In this document: positions 21,968-23,214 of the stretch, piece by piece | Layout: every line of letters starts with the position of its first letter | How positions within the stretch are numbered: position 1 is the stretch's first letter | Source: Paracoccaceae bacterium | GTDB taxonomy: Bacteria > Pseudomonadota > Alphaproteobacteria > Rhodobacterales > Rhodobacteraceae | Assembly: GCA_027030435.1 (NCBI GenBank) | Contig: JALVEX010000362.1 | Coordinates: forward strand, 1-23,214 | Direction: 5' to 3' | DNA length: 23,214 bases | Translations under genes and position numbers: made by a program | Notes under the pieces: generated by a model | What the model saw: the letters and a program-made list of their open reading frames with translations, nothing else | The model's database searches: none | Told to the model about the DNA's origin: nothing

Positions 21968-23071
21968 ATGACACTGGAACTGAAACATGTCGGCAAGACG
22001 GTCGGCGCAGAGGTCTGGATATACCCGACGGATCTCGTGCTCGCGCCCGGGCGCTTCAACATCCTGCTCGGCACCACGCTTGCCGGCAAGACGACCCTGA
22101 TGACCCTCATGGCCGGGCTCGATCAGCCGACCGGCGGGCGTATCTTCTTCAATGGCCGCGACGTGACCGGCGAGAAGGTGCAGAAGCGCAATGTGTCGAT
22201 GGTCTATCAGCAGTTCATCAACTACCCGAATTTCACCGTTTTCGAGAATATCGCCTCGCCGCTCAGGGTGGCGCGCCTGCCCGAGGCCGAAATCCGTGCC
22301 CGCGTGGGGCGCATCGCCGAGCTTCTGCGCATCACCCCGATGCTCGATCGCTACCCGGATGCGCTTTCGGGTGGCCAGCAGCAGCGCTGCGCCATGGCCC
22401 GTGCGCTGGTGAAGGACAGCGATCTGATCCTGCTCGACGAACCGCTCGCCAATCTCGATTTCAAGCTGCGCGAGGAATTGCGCGAGGAGCTGCCGCGCCT
22501 GTTTGCCGAGCGCGAGCGGGTGATCGTCTATGCCACCACCGAGCCCACCGAGGCTCTCCTTCTGGGCGGGCATACGGCCACCATGCACAAGGGAAGGATC
22601 ACCGATTTCGGCCCCACGGAAAGGGTCTATCGCCAGCCGAAGGATCTGATCACGGCAAGGGTTTTCTCCGAGCCGCCGCTGAACACCGCGCCGATCCGCA
22701 TCCACAACGGCGAATGCGATTTCGCAGGAAGCGTCCGATGGCCGGCCCCGGAGGCGCTCGGCGATGGCGATTACACCCTCGGCCTCAGGCCCCATCACAT
22801 CTCGCCCCTGCGCAAGGGCGAGGCGGATGTGGCCGTCGAGAGCACCGTCAAGGTGGCCGAGATCGCGGGCTCGGAAAGCATCGTCCATTTCATCGCCTTC
22901 GGCGAACACTGGATTTCGCAGGAGCATGGCGTTCATCCCTTCGAACCCGGCCAGCGCACCGTGATGCATGCCGACATGAGCCGCGCCTTCTATTTCCATT
23001 CCGACGGCCGCCTCGCCCTTGCCCCGGCCGGCACGGCGGGCGGCGCACCGGAAGCAAAGGAGATCGCGTGA
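21968..23071 (+). CDS. glpS: Glycerol ABC transporter ATP-binding protein GlpS (one degenerate ATP site)
   Basis: This 367-residue ATPase has an unusual but formally complete Walker A (GTTLAGKTT), Q-loop YQQF, signature LSGGQQQR and Walker B LILLDEPLANLD. A C-terminal MalK/TOBE-type domain follows (GLRPHHISP). The switch histidine is absent: where most importers have THD, this protein has TTE (YATTEPTEALLLGG). Family members of rhizobial GlpS share this, and pair with a normal second ATPase, GlpT. The start at 21968 lies about 11 bases after GAAGGG; an upstream reading from 21884 would run into the intercistronic hairpin. Its stop overlaps the glpT start by one base. Confidence 0.87.
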   Translation: MTLELKHVGKTVGAEVWIYPTDLVLAPGRFNILLGTTLAGKTTLMTLMAGLDQPTGGRIFFNGRDVTGEKVQKRNVSMVYQQFINYPNFTVFENIASPLRVARLPEAEIRARVGRIAELLRITPMLDRYPDALSGGQQQRCAMARALVKDSDLILLDEPLANLDFKLREELREELPRLFAERERVIVYATTEPTEALLLGGHTATMHKGRITDFGPTERVYRQPKDLITARVFSEPPLNTAPIRIHNGECDFAGSVRWPAPEALGDGDYTLGLRPHHISPLRKGEADVAVESTVKVAEIAGSESIVHFIAFGEHWISQEHGVHPFEPGQRTVMHADMSRAFYFHSDGRLALAPAGTAGGAPEAKEIA

Positions 23072-23214
23072 TGGCCAGGATCACCCTTGAAAACCTGCGC
23101 CACAGCTACAGCGCCTCCCCCTCGGGCGCAGAGGACTGGGCGCTGAAGGAAATCAATCTCGAATGGCAGGACGGCGGCGCCTATGCCCTTCTCGGCCCCT
23201 CGGGCTGCGGCAAG
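23071..23214 (+). CDS. glpT: Glycerol ABC transporter ATP-binding protein GlpT, N-terminal part (cut by window end)
   Basis: The ATG overlaps the glpS stop by one base (TGATG) and is preceded by AAGGAG with about eight bases spacing. The 48 visible residues begin MARITLENLRHSY and end inside a canonical Walker A (LGPSGCGK). This contrasts with the odd Walker A of GlpS and fits a heterodimeric ATPase pair. The symbol follows the rhizobial glpSTPQUV scheme and is unrelated to the E. coli GlpT antiporter. Confidence 0.85.
   Translation, partial: MARITLENLRHSYSASPSGAEDWALKEINLEWQDGGAYALLGPSGCGK

Noticed and set aside
1..23214. tRNA, rRNA, CRISPR arrays, insertion sequences and attachment sites
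   Set aside because: No cloverleaf, ribosomal sequence, spaced direct-repeat array, transposase or terminal inverted repeat was recognised by reading. This cannot exclude a small non-coding RNA.

Overview
The window is high-GC DNA of alphaproteobacterial character, most like Rhodobacterales or Hyphomicrobiales. Three things suggest this: a pca (protocatechuate) operon tail, a Paracoccus/Pseudaminobacter-type sox cluster with a divergent soxS-soxR-soxT arm, and a rhizobial-type glycerol ABC locus (glpD, glpR, glpV, glpS, glpT). Taxonomy is inferred from gene content only. Coding density is high, and the longest stretch without a gene is about 230 bp.

Region 1 (1-3695, + strand) holds aromatic catabolism and export. 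It contains the end of pcaG, a BKACE-family (DUF849) beta-keto acid cleavage enzyme and pcaB, closely packed. A TetA-like MFS transporter follows, with its own promoter/operator and a hairpin that contains its start codon. Region 2 (3766-4162) is a small ArsR regulator with SqrR-type cysteine spacing, preceded by a GAATG pentamer repeat.

Region 3 (4390-14567) is a complete core sulfur-oxidation system. On the minus strand, in transcription order, it reads soxV-soxW-soxX-soxY-soxZ-soxA-soxB-soxC-soxD. On the plus strand, divergently, it reads soxS-soxR-soxT. SoxT probably imports a sulfur compound. SoxV and SoxW/SoxS carry reducing power into the periplasm to keep SoxYZ reduced. SoxXA loads thiosulfate onto the SoxY cysteine, SoxB releases sulfate, and SoxCD oxidises the remaining sulfane sulfur. 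SoxR is the likely repressor, and operator-like palindromes lie in all three expected intergenic regions.

Region 4 (14727-17561, + strand) is a DUF1800-DUF1501 gene pair next to soxT. Its function is unknown, and it is the least understood part of the window. Region 5 (17635-23214) is glycerol/glycerol-3-phosphate utilisation. The minus-strand operon glpR-glpD is divergent from the plus-strand ABC importer genes glpV (binding protein), glpS and glpT (ATPases; glpT is cut by the window end inside its Walker A motif).

The most interesting items are the start-codon hairpin of the MFS gene, the shared operator-like motif of the two sox promoter regions, the paired persulfide-sensor-like ArsR regulators, and the DUF1800/DUF1501 pair in which only one partner has an export signal.
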